A DNA stretch of 5,224 nt from a methanogenic archaeon (lineage in GTDB: Archaea; Thermoplasmatota; Thermoplasmata; Methanomassiliicoccales; Methanomethylophilaceae), in NCBI GenBank assembly GCA_902787415.1, contig CADAGG010000019.1:14522-19745 (forward strand), given 5' to 3'. This document shows positions 1-5,193 of the stretch, piece after piece (positions within the stretch are counted from its first letter, which is position 1; each line of letters opens with the position of its first letter). Both the position numbers and the translations under genes were made by a program. The notes below the pieces were generated by a model. The model was not told where the DNA came from and did not search any database. It was given only the letters and a program-made list of their open reading frames with translations.

Positions 1-470
1 ATGGTCCTCCTGGACACACCTGCGGTCTCCGCCAGGGTACCCAGGCTGATGCCGCGCTCGTCGCGGAGCTGCTTGAGCACGTCGCTGTCGATCTTGACGT
101 ACAGTCCTCCGGGGGCGGCGAAGATGAACGGCGGGACCTCCTCCAGAAGGTGCTCCGCCAGCGTCTCGTTGGAGATGATGGGGATCTTGAACCTGGAGTA
201 GACGATGCCCTTCTCGAGGGGTCCGGAACTGGAGGTCTCCCCGATGAGCAGGGGGTTGGCGTCCAGCGCCTCAGCCATGATCTTCATCTCCTCGGAGTTC
301 TCCCTGGAGAAGGCGTCGACGTTGGAGAGGACCTTGATGATCAGGAGGGTCTTCTCCCTCCTGCCGACCACGTCGAAACATACGCTGCGTATGTTGATGG
401 CCGAAGAAACATCGAACCCCGCCCTCGCCAGAATTGCGCGGGTGGTGTTAATCATGTCCTCTCTTGTCAT
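1..470 (-). CDS. Archaeal HTH transcriptional regulator (COG1395 type), N-terminal part, truncated by window edge
   Basis: Reading leftwards from an ATG at 470-468, 156 codons stay open to the window edge, so the C-terminus is missing. The product starts MTREDMINTTRAIL. Residues about 20-125 form an alpha/beta region with the segment CFDVVGRREKTLLIIKVLSN, which I recognise from the archaeal 'putative HTH-type transcriptional regulatory protein' family (COG1395, usually around 300 residues). Residues about 131-156 (VLKQLRDERGISLGTLAETA, then GVSRRT) are the start of an XRE/Cro-like helix-turn-helix, cut within the recognition helix. The expected role is DNA binding in the cytoplasm; the regulon is unknown and no target can be read here. 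No Shine-Dalgarno motif precedes the ATG, and an AT-rich A-box candidate lies about 25 bases upstream, so the transcript may be leaderless. It lies downstream of cdc48 on the same strand but is separated from it by a terminator-like hairpin, so it is probably its own unit. Family assignment is from memory of conserved segments. Confidence 0.82.
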   Translation of the reverse strand, partial: MTREDMINTTRAILARAGFDVSSAINIRSVCFDVVGRREKTLLIIKVLSNVDAFSRENSEEMKIMAEALDANPLLIGETSSSGPLEKGIVYSRFKIPIISNETLAEHLLEEVPPFIFAAPGGLYVKIDSDVLKQLRDERGISLGTLAETAGVSRRT

Positions 471-485
471 AATATGAAAAATGTT

Positions 486-501
486 AGTATTTCTAAAAAA
501 A
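486..501 (-). promoter_or_regulatory. Candidate A-box (TATA) of the COG1395-type regulator
   Basis: On the minus strand the sequence TTTTTTTAGAAATACT lies with its centre about 25 bases before the start codon at 470. That is the usual distance from an archaeal TATA box to the transcription start, so initiation would fall at or next to the ATG. The absence of any GGTGA-like motif before this ATG agrees with a leaderless message. The T-run is not a canonical box and is also part of the cdc48 terminator, so this is a weak call. Confidence 0.35.
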
Positions 502-541
502 GGTAGCGGTGGGCCCCGTAGGGGCCCGACCGCGGGGTCGG
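495..541 (-). terminator. Double-hairpin plus poly-T terminator of the regulator-cdc48 operon
   Basis: Just after the cdc48 stop codon (559-557) the minus strand can form a hairpin with arms CCGACC/GGTCGG (536-541 and 526-531), then a second with perfect 7-bp arms GGGCCCC and GGGGCCC around a 3-base loop (511-527). The two share two bases, so they compete at the edge. Nine bases later come seven consecutive T residues (501-495). Archaeal RNA polymerase terminates mainly at T-runs, and a preceding GC-rich stem helps or protects the 3' end. Direction is set by the T-run, which is on the minus strand. The hairpins and T-run are directly visible; termination is inferred. Confidence 0.75.
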
Positions 542-556
542 AGGATGAAAATGGCT

Positions 557-2589
557 TCAGTGGCGGTAGATGCTGCTTTCGCCGTACTCCTTGATCTTCG
601 CGGACGCGGCGGGGCCGAACTTGTCGACCGCCTTGACCATGTCGTCCATGGAGACCTTGCAGTTGGCGATCTCCTCCTCGGTGGGTTCCTTTCCGCCGGC
701 CACGAGACGCCTGACCGCCGACATGACCGCCTCGTTGCAGATGGCGGAGATGTCCGCACCGGCCTGAGCAGGGCGGGGTCGATCATGTCGGGACGGTTGG
801 TCGCCGCGATGACCACGACGTCGTTCATGGGCTCCAGTCCGTCGAGCTCGGTCAGCATCTGCGAGACGACCCTCTCGGTGACGTTGCTGTCGCCTCCGGT
901 TCCCCTTACTGGCACTATGGAATCTATCTCATCCATGAAGATGACGCAGGGGGACGCCTGGCGGGCTTTCCTGAAGGTCTCGCGGACCGCTTTCTCGGAT
1001 TCGCCGACCCATTTGTTCAGGAACTCCGGTCCCTTCACGGAGATGAAGTTGGCCTCGGATTCGGTGGCCACCGCCTTCGCGAGCAGGGTCTTACCGGTTC
1101 CCGGGGGACCGTACAGGAGGATGCCCTTCGGGGGTTTGGCGTTCATGTGGGCGAACACCTTGCCGTACTTCAGGGGCCACTCGACGGCCTCCTTCAGCTC
1201 CTGCTTGGCGTCCGCCAGCGCTCCGATGTCGTCCCATTTCACGTTGGGCTTCTCGATGAGGACCTCCCTCATGGTGGAGGGCTGCAGGTTCTTCATGGCG
1301 TTGGTGAAGTCCTCCATGCCGACGGAGATCTTGTTGAGCACCTCGCTGGGGATGGTCTCCTCGTCCACGTTGACGTCGGGGAGCACACGCCTGAGGGCGG
1401 CCATGGCGGCCTCCCTGCAGAGGGCGGCGAGATCCGCACCTACGTATCCGTGGGTCTTCTCGGACAGGAGCTTGAGGTCCACATCCTTGGTCAGGGGCAT
1501 GCCCCTGGTGTGGATCTGGAGGATCTCGAGACGTCCGTGCACGTCGGGCACGCCGATCTCGATCTCCCTGTCGAACCTGCCGGGCCTCCTGAGGGCCTCG
1601 TCGATGGAGTTGGGACGGTTGGTGGCGCCGATGACCACGACCTTGCCCCTGGAGTTCAGTCCGTCCATCAGGGACAGGAGCTGGGCCACGATACGGCGCT
1701 CCTCCTCTCCCTGGACGTTGTCCCTCTTGGGCGCGATGGAGTCGATCTCGTCGATGAAGATGATACTCGGCGAGTTCTCCTCTGCATCCTTGAAGATCTC
1801 CCTGAGCTTGCCCTCGGACTCTCCGTAGAACTTGCTCATGATCTCGGGTCCGCCGATGGAGATGAAGTTGCTGCTGGTCTCTCCCGCGACAGCCTTCGCG
1901 AGCATGGTCTTACCGGTTCCCGGCGGACCGTGGAGCAGCACTCCCTTGGGAGCCTCGATGCCCAGCCTCTTGAAGAGCTCGGGGTGTTTGAGCGGAAGCT
2001 CGACCATCTCCCTGATCTGCGAGATCACGTTGCCGAGTCCTCCGACATCGTCGTAGGACACCTTCGGGACATCCATGTTCTCCTTGGAAACGGGCTTGTC
2101 GTTGATCTTGACCTTGGTCTCGGCGGTCATGAGAGCGGCTTCGGCGGTGGGTGAGAACGAGGTCACCACGAGGTCGAGCTTGTTGCCCATGATGTTAAGG
2201 GAGAGCACGGCCCCCGTGACGAACGACCTTCCGACGAGCGCTTGTGCCAGATAGTCCTCTCCGCCCTGGAGCCTGAGCTCCTCGGTGGGCGAGAACGTGA
2301 TCTTGGCGGTCTCCTTGGTCTCCGCCTTCTTCACATCGACACGCTCGTCGATGGACACTCCGGCGTTGCGCCTGGCGGAACCGTCGAGCCTGATGATTCC
2401 CCTGTTGGCGTCCTCGGCCGGACCGGACAGGATCTTCACCGCGGTCTTCTTGTTACCGATGACCAGCGCGATGTCCCCTACCTTCAGTCCCAGGATGTTC
2501 ATCAGCTCGGGGTCGAGCCTGGCGATTCCTTTTCCCGCCTCTCCCGGTTTCAGTTCAGCGACCTTGATCGCTTTATCGTTCGTAGTCAT
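557..2589 (-). CDS. cdc48: Cdc48/VAT-type AAA+ ATPase, disrupted by an internal deletion and frameshift in D2
   Basis: This is an unfoldase of the p97/VAT family that threads ubiquitin-like-tagged or aggregated proteins through a hexameric pore, often for the proteasome. Residues 1-190 form the substrate-binding N domain (double-psi barrel and beta-clam). D1 has Walker A GPPGTGKT (221-228), Walker B FIDEID with Glu281, pore loop KFYG (253-256), sensor Asn324 and arginine fingers Arg335/Arg338. D2 has Walker A GPPGTGKT (494-501), Walker B with Asp553/Glu554, pore loop KWVG (526-529) and sensor Asn598. After Pro610 (762-760) the expected 'GRFDR... GY' stretch is missing and the family-like sequence resumes in another frame with [12 protein letters not shown] (from 760), ending IYRH at a TGA (559-557). 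The second D2 arginine finger and part of the lid are therefore lost. Without a frame change, translation would run on through an Arg/Pro/Ser-rich tail to a TAG at 495-493. I chose ATG 2589 because a strong Shine-Dalgarno lies 3 bases upstream; the GTG at 2598 lies inside that motif. It is the second gene of an operon with the upstream winged-helix regulator. A functional intact gene would be about 47 residues longer. Confidence 0.93.
757..764 (-). other. Deletion junction inside the D2 domain of cdc48
   Basis: On the minus strand 'LLRP' (ending with Pro610 at 762-760) is joined directly to 'GADI' (Gly at 760-758), with the two reading frames overlapping by one base. In D1 of the same protein the matching landmarks, RRPGRFDR and GYVGADL, are separated by about 47 residues, so roughly 142 nt appear to be missing here (length not divisible by three). 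The junction base string is CCGG. That string plausibly occurs at both original ends (Arg-Pro-Gly codons, and the codons before Gly-Ala-Asp), which would make this a microhomology deletion. The frame switch is seen; the size and mechanism are inferred. Confidence 0.85.
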
Positions 2590-2592
2590 AAT

Positions 2593-2600
2593 GATCACCT
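2593..2600 (-). promoter_or_regulatory. Shine-Dalgarno element of cdc48, overlapping the regulator stop codon
   Basis: The minus strand reads AGGTGATC followed by ATT and the ATG at 2589. AGGTGATC is an 8-base match to the complement of the archaeal 16S rRNA 3' end (GATCACCT). Its TGA (2597-2595) is also the stop codon of the upstream regulator gene. This fixes the cdc48 start at 2589, and it suggests coupling of translation between the two genes. Confidence 0.8.
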
Positions 2601-3230
2601 CTCCATTTCCCTGCAGTACTGCAGGATTTCGTCAATCATCCTGGACACTATCGTCTCGTTGAATCCGAGCTTCTTCGATATGTCCTCGGCATTCCAGTTG
2701 GGTCTGTTGAGCAGGTCGTACAGCAGCTCCCTGTGTTCGTAGTCCATGTTGTTCAGGTCCGCCATCTGCAGGAACTCCTCGATGAGGTTGTTGCGCTCCC
2801 TCACCAGGGCCGACCTGCGTCTGTCGAACTCAGTGATCTGGCGGTCGATCTGGGAGATCCTGCCGCGGACCTCCTCCAGCTTGCGCTCGTCGACCGTCTT
2901 CGTTTCCTTTTCCTGTTCTTCCTTGTTACCTGACTCGCCGGCGGGGATCAGCCTCACCTCGAACATGTTGTTCCTCATGTCGATGGTTATGGTGAACTCC
3001 GTGTTCGGCTTGTAGAAGATCCTCTCGGGACCCCTGTCGCTGCTCTGGCGGTAGCTCACCACCAGTCCCTCCTTCTCCATCAGGTTCAGGTTCTTGACTA
3101 TCGCCTGCTGGCTGATGCCCAGCTCTTTCGAGAGCTGGAGGGGGTAGTGGGGCTCTCTTACCACAGCCTGAAGGATCTTCCTTCTGGTCGGATTCTCTAC
3201 CACTGCCAGGATACTGTCCATATCATACAT
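2595..3230 (-). CDS. Phr-like ArsR-family winged-helix regulator with coiled-coil C-terminus
   Basis: This 211-residue cytoplasmic DNA-binding protein begins with a winged helix: residues 7-28 contain the ArsR-like [13 protein letters not shown], residues 29-57 are the helix-turn-helix ([20 protein letters not shown]), and 58-82 form the wing. Residues about 102-115 are a charged Lys/Glu linker. Residues 114-157 are heptad-like and strongly charged ([19 protein letters not shown]), predicting a coiled coil for dimerisation. Residues 166-205 look like a second small helix-turn-helix. The order winged helix, hydrophobic beta segment, long C-terminal helices and a length near 200 match Pyrococcus Phr, the archaeal heat-shock repressor that acts on its own gene, an hsp20 and an AAA+ ATPase gene. 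Here the gene lies 5 bp before cdc48 on the same strand, so it probably regulates that operon, including itself. No metal-binding Cys/His cluster of classical ArsR sensors is visible. Start at ATG 3230 is supported by GGGTGA seven bases upstream; the in-frame ATG at residue 4 is less well placed. The Phr relationship rests on architecture and context, not on a computed alignment. Confidence 0.85.
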   Translation of the reverse strand: MYDMDSILAVVENPTRRKILQAVVREPHYPLQLSKELGISQQAIVKNLNLMEKEGLVVSYRQSSDRGPERIFYKPNTEFTITIDMRNNMFEVRLIPAGESGNKEEQEKETKTVDERKLEEVRGRISQIDRQITEFDRRRSALVRERNNLIEEFLQMADLNNMDYEHRELLYDLLNRPNWNAEDISKKLGFNETIVSRMIDEILQYCREMER

Positions 3231-3237
3231 GTGTTGT

Positions 3238-3243
3238 TCACCC
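3238..3243 (-). promoter_or_regulatory. Shine-Dalgarno of the Phr-like regulator
   Basis: GGGTGA on the minus strand ends seven bases before the ATG at 3230 and pairs with the archaeal anti-Shine-Dalgarno. It supports that start and means this operon has a leader, unlike the divergent endA gene. Confidence 0.65.
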
Positions 3244-3261
3244 GCAGTTTACAACTAGTGG

Positions 3262-3288
3262 TTATATAGTTTGAACTTCTATAAAAAG
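3262..3288 (-). promoter_or_regulatory. Promoter region of the regulator-cdc48 operon with two TATA-like boxes
   Basis: On the minus strand two AT-rich boxes stand upstream of the regulator: CTTTTTATAG (3288-3279) and CTATATAA (3269-3262). The distal one would place the start site near 3257 and give a leader of about 27 bases that keeps the Shine-Dalgarno at 3243-3238. The proximal one would start near 3239 and cut into that motif, so the distal box is the better candidate for this gene. The box motifs are visible; which one is used is inferred. Confidence 0.5.
3265..3283. repeat. Inverted repeat TATAG-N9-CTATA in the divergent promoter region
   Basis: Perfect 5-bp arms TATAG (3265-3269) and CTATA (3279-3283) are separated by nine bases, centred at 3274. 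The arms are part of the two TATA-like boxes, so a protein bound here would block the operon promoter. The Phr-like regulator encoded next door is the obvious candidate ligand. Short AT-rich arms can occur by chance, hence modest confidence. Confidence 0.35.
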
Positions 3289-3324
3289 GTATCTGTATTG
3301 CACTCTCGTGCCAAACCAACAAGC

Positions 3325-3331
3325 ATTATAT
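3325..3331 (+). promoter_or_regulatory. TATA box of endA (leaderless spacing)
   Basis: ATTATAT (3325-3331) is centred about 26 bases before the endA ATG at 3354. Archaeal transcription starts about 24-27 bases after the TATA centre, so the message would begin at or within a couple of bases of the start codon. No Shine-Dalgarno motif precedes the ATG, which agrees with a leaderless transcript. Confidence 0.6.
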
Positions 3332-3334
3332 CTG

Positions 3335-3349
3335 CTGGGACAATCCCAG
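3335..3349. promoter_or_regulatory. Perfect inverted repeat CTGGGACAATCCCAG, candidate operator of endA
   Basis: Six-bp perfect arms CTGGGA and TCCCAG flank CAA, between the endA TATA box and its ATG. If the transcript is leaderless the repeat is not in the mRNA, so a DNA-level operator is more likely than an RNA hairpin. A repressor bound here would sit where RNA polymerase must load. The palindrome is directly visible; the binding protein is unknown. Confidence 0.45.
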
Positions 3350-3353
3350 TAGC

Positions 3354-4408
3354 ATGTCCGGCGAGCTTAAGGACCGCTCCGTGTTCATCAACGATGTCAG
3401 GGAGGCCAGTCAGACCTTCAGCAAGGGTAACTTCGGCTATCCTATGAGCGGAGGCGCCCTCGAGCTCGACCTGGTGGAGGCGGCGTTCCTCCTCCAGCTG
3501 AACCGTCTGGAGGTCGTCTACCGCAAGAAGAAGATGACCTTCAACGATCTTTTCGACTACGCGTCCGGACTGATCAGCGACTTCGACATCAAGTACATCG
3601 TCTTCAAGGACCTCCGCGAGAGGGGGTTCATCGTGAAGCCCGAATCGGGAAGCTTCGACCTCAGGGTCTACCCCCGCGGCATGTCCCCTTCCAAATCCGC
3701 CCCGCTCTACATGGTCTGCGCCGTGTCCGAGCGTTCCGCCCTGAACATCAACGAGTTCATGGACGAGATTGCCCAGAGCGAGGACCGCGGGAAGCAGCTG
3801 CTCTACGGAGTGGTGGACGAGGAGGGCGACCTCACGTACTACAAGATGGCCATCCTGGACCCCGAGGGAAAGATCTCCCCCACCGAGAGAGCGGAGCCAG
3901 TCGCGGGCAAGCTCATCTCCGACCGCATCTTCGTGTTCGATTCCGACGAGGGCGAGAGGCTAGGCTTCACGCCCGCGCCTTCTACGGGAAGAACATGCAG
4001 GGTGTCCTCCAGCTGTCCCTCATCGAGGGCTGCTATCTGCTGGGCACCGGGGAGCTGGAGCTCTTCGACCGCAAGGGGAAGCAGCTCACCAGGGATGACC
4101 TGATATCATTCGGGAAGAAGAACCAGGACGAGTTCGACCTCCGCCTGAAGGCGTACACCGACCTCAGGAACCGCGGACTCGTGGTGAAGACCGGTTTCAA
4201 GTACGGCACCCACTTCAGGGTGTACGAGCAGTCCCCCGACGAATGCCACGCCAGGTATCTCGTTCACGCGGTGCCCGGTTCGGTCGTCGCCATGTGGCCC
4301 GACATCTCCCGTACCGTCAGGCTCTCCGGCGGCGTGAAGAAGCAGATCCTGTTCTGCAGGGTCGGAAAAGAGATTGAGTACCTCGAGTTCAAATGGTTCA
4401 GGCCCTGA
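3354..4408 (+). CDS. endA: tRNA-splicing endonuclease, alpha2-type, frameshifted by a 5-bp tandem duplication
   Basis: EndA cuts introns out of precursor tRNA at bulge-helix-bulge motifs, leaving 2',3'-cyclic phosphate and 5'-OH ends. The gene encodes two tandem EndA repeats, as in alpha2 homodimeric enzymes such as that of Archaeoglobus. In the N-terminal repeat (about 1-175) the fold landmarks are kept (LDLVEAAFLL, YIVFKDLRERGFIVK, LRVY with Tyr106), but the catalytic His position is Ala116, so this repeat is structural. The C-terminal repeat (about 185-349) has YTDLRNRGLVVKTGFKYG, FRVY with Tyr289, CHARYLVHAV with His297, and VKK with Lys327/328, giving the full Tyr-His-Lys triad. Numbering assumes correction of the frame. 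At 3957-3966 AGGCT occurs twice in tandem; deleting one copy gives DEGERLHARAFYGKNMQG and a 349-residue protein. As it stands, translation from 3354 would leave frame after residue 203 and stop at 4103, and the active C-terminal repeat would be lost or made only from an internal start such as 3995. It is divergent from the regulator and convergent with tfb. Confidence 0.92.
3957..3966 (+). repeat. 5-bp tandem duplication AGGCT-AGGCT that frameshifts endA
   Basis: Two adjacent copies of AGGCT (3957-3961, 3962-3966) sit exactly where the endA reading frame changes. Upstream codons give FVFDSDEGERL; with one copy removed the next codons are CTT CAC GCC CGC GCC TTC TAC (LHARAFY), which fits the linker into the second EndA repeat. 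The duplication is visible; that it is an insertion relative to an ancestral gene is inferred from the restored frame. Confidence 0.85.
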
Positions 4409-4413
4409 GCTCA
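4406..4413. other. Palindrome TGAGCTCA formed by two facing stop codons (endA/tfb)
   Basis: The endA stop TGA (4406-4408) and the tfb stop TGA on the other strand (4413-4411) are separated by two bases and together form the perfect 8-bp palindrome TGAGCTCA. There is no room for a terminator between the genes, so the 3' ends of both transcripts must run into the opposite gene. Confidence 0.8.
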
Positions 4414-5193
4414 GCTGAACTCGATCCTTATCCCCAGGCCATCGGCCAGTTTCCTGTACCTGCTCCTGAGCGTGACCTCGGATATCCCGGCGGCATCCGC
4501 CACCTGTTTCTGCGACCTGTGCTCCCCGCAGATTATCGCCGAGATGTAAACCGCCGCCGCGGTGACGCCGGCCGGTCCGAGACCGGAGAGGAGGTCGCTC
4601 TCGGACGCCTTCCTGATAAGGGACAACGACTTCTCGCGGACCTCGGTGCCCAGTTTCAACGAATCGCAGTACCTTCCGATGTAGTCCTGCGGCCTGGCGG
4701 GCGACAGCGCGAGCCCGAGTTCCTTGGAGAGATGGCGGTAGGTCCTTCCGAGCTCCTTCCTGCCGACCCCTCCGTTCTCCGCGATCTCGTCCATGGTGCG
4801 GGGGATGCCGGAGATCCTGCAGGCGGCGTAGACCGAGGCCGCCGCGAGGGCATCGATCGGTCTGCCTCTGATCAGGTCCATATCGGCAGCCCTGCGGTAG
4901 ATCGAATCGGCGGAGCCTCTCACCGAGGGAGGGAGGCCGTTGGCGGTCACGATGCGTCCGATCTCCGATAGGGCGAACGCGAGGTTCCTTTCGGCGGATT
5001 CCGACATACGGTCCGCCTTGTGATGATAATCGCCTGTGCCAGGCATGTCTTTTTGGATATAATCCGAAAGGTAGAAGCGTCTTCCGCAGCCGTTGCAGTT
5101 GACACCGTCGGAGGATCCGGAGAAGACGAGATCCCCGCTCCCGCAGAAGGGACAGGCCTCAATGCTTCCTGCCCTTTCCCCTGTTCCTGCCAT
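4411..5193 (-). CDS. tfb: Transcription initiation factor B (TFB) paralogue with shortened B-reader/linker
   Basis: TFB binds the TATA-box/TBP complex and the BRE and recruits archaeal RNA polymerase. This 260-residue protein has an N-terminal zinc ribbon with CPFC (14-17) and CNGC (33-36). Two cyclin-like repeats follow: repeat 1 about 64-160 (SESAERNLAFALSEIGRIV, GRKELGRTYRHLSKELGL) and repeat 2 about 165-257 (GPAGVTAAAVYISAI). The BRE-reading helix-turn-helix is 226-249 (QVADAAGISEVTLRSRYRKL). Typical TFBs are around 300 residues or more. Here only about 27 residues separate the ribbon from the first cyclin repeat, so the usual B-reader and B-linker (normally about 60-80 residues, with the FDSEER-like and SKKRRAQ-like segments) are absent or reduced. 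It may be a specialised paralogue rather than the main factor. The start at ATG 5193 is required to include the ribbon, since the next Met is residue 50 and no other in-frame GTG or TTG lies before CPFC; the upstream GGGCGGTAACA is a weak ribosome site. It converges on endA. Confidence 0.93.
   Translation of the reverse strand: MAGTGERAGSIEACPFCGSGDLVFSGSSDGVNCNGCGRRFYLSDYIQKDMPGTGDYHHKADRMSESAERNLAFALSEIGRIVTANGLPPSVRGSADSIYRRAADMDLIRGRPIDALAAASVYAACRISGIPRTMDEIAENGGVGRKELGRTYRHLSKELGLALSPARPQDYIGRYCDSLKLGTEVREKSLSLIRKASESDLLSGLGPAGVTAAAVYISAIICGEHRSQKQVADAAGISEVTLRSRYRKLADGLGIRIEFS

Noticed and set aside
1..506. Three plus-strand frames opposite the COG1395-type regulator
   Set aside because: They overlap each other and the terminator hairpin, and the minus-strand frame carries the recognisable family sequence.
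493..757. Arg/Pro/Ser-rich C-terminal tail of the uncorrected cdc48 frame
   Set aside because: It is out-of-frame reading of the genuine GADI...IYRH C-terminus and continues through the terminator hairpin, so it is not a novel domain.
757..764. Programmed ribosomal frameshifting in cdc48
   Set aside because: A frameshift would not explain the missing 'GRFDR...GY' residues, and there is no slippery heptamer at the junction.
509..1828. 439-codon open frame on the plus strand opposite cdc48
   Set aside because: It is antisense to clear Walker A/B and sensor motifs, its translation has no recognisable domain, and such mirror frames are common in GC-rich genes.
1147..2154. 335-codon plus-strand frame, rich in His, Asp, Gly and Leu
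   Set aside because: It is another shadow of cdc48; the composition is that of a complemented conserved gene, and no ribosome site or promoter is seen.
2587..2598. GTG at 2598 as the cdc48 start
   Set aside because: It lies inside the Shine-Dalgarno AGGTGATC and overlaps the regulator stop; the ATG at 2589 gives the family-like [13 protein letters not shown] start.
3995..4103. Overlapping genes in the middle of endA as a natural split endonuclease
   Set aside because: The exact 5-bp duplication at the frame change and the perfect join after removing one copy make a broken single gene the simpler reading; the split idea is kept only as a possibility in the findings.
4393..4971. 192-codon plus-strand frame opposite tfb
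   Set aside because: It is antisense to the cyclin repeats of TFB, has no recognisable motif, and begins inside the endA C-terminus.
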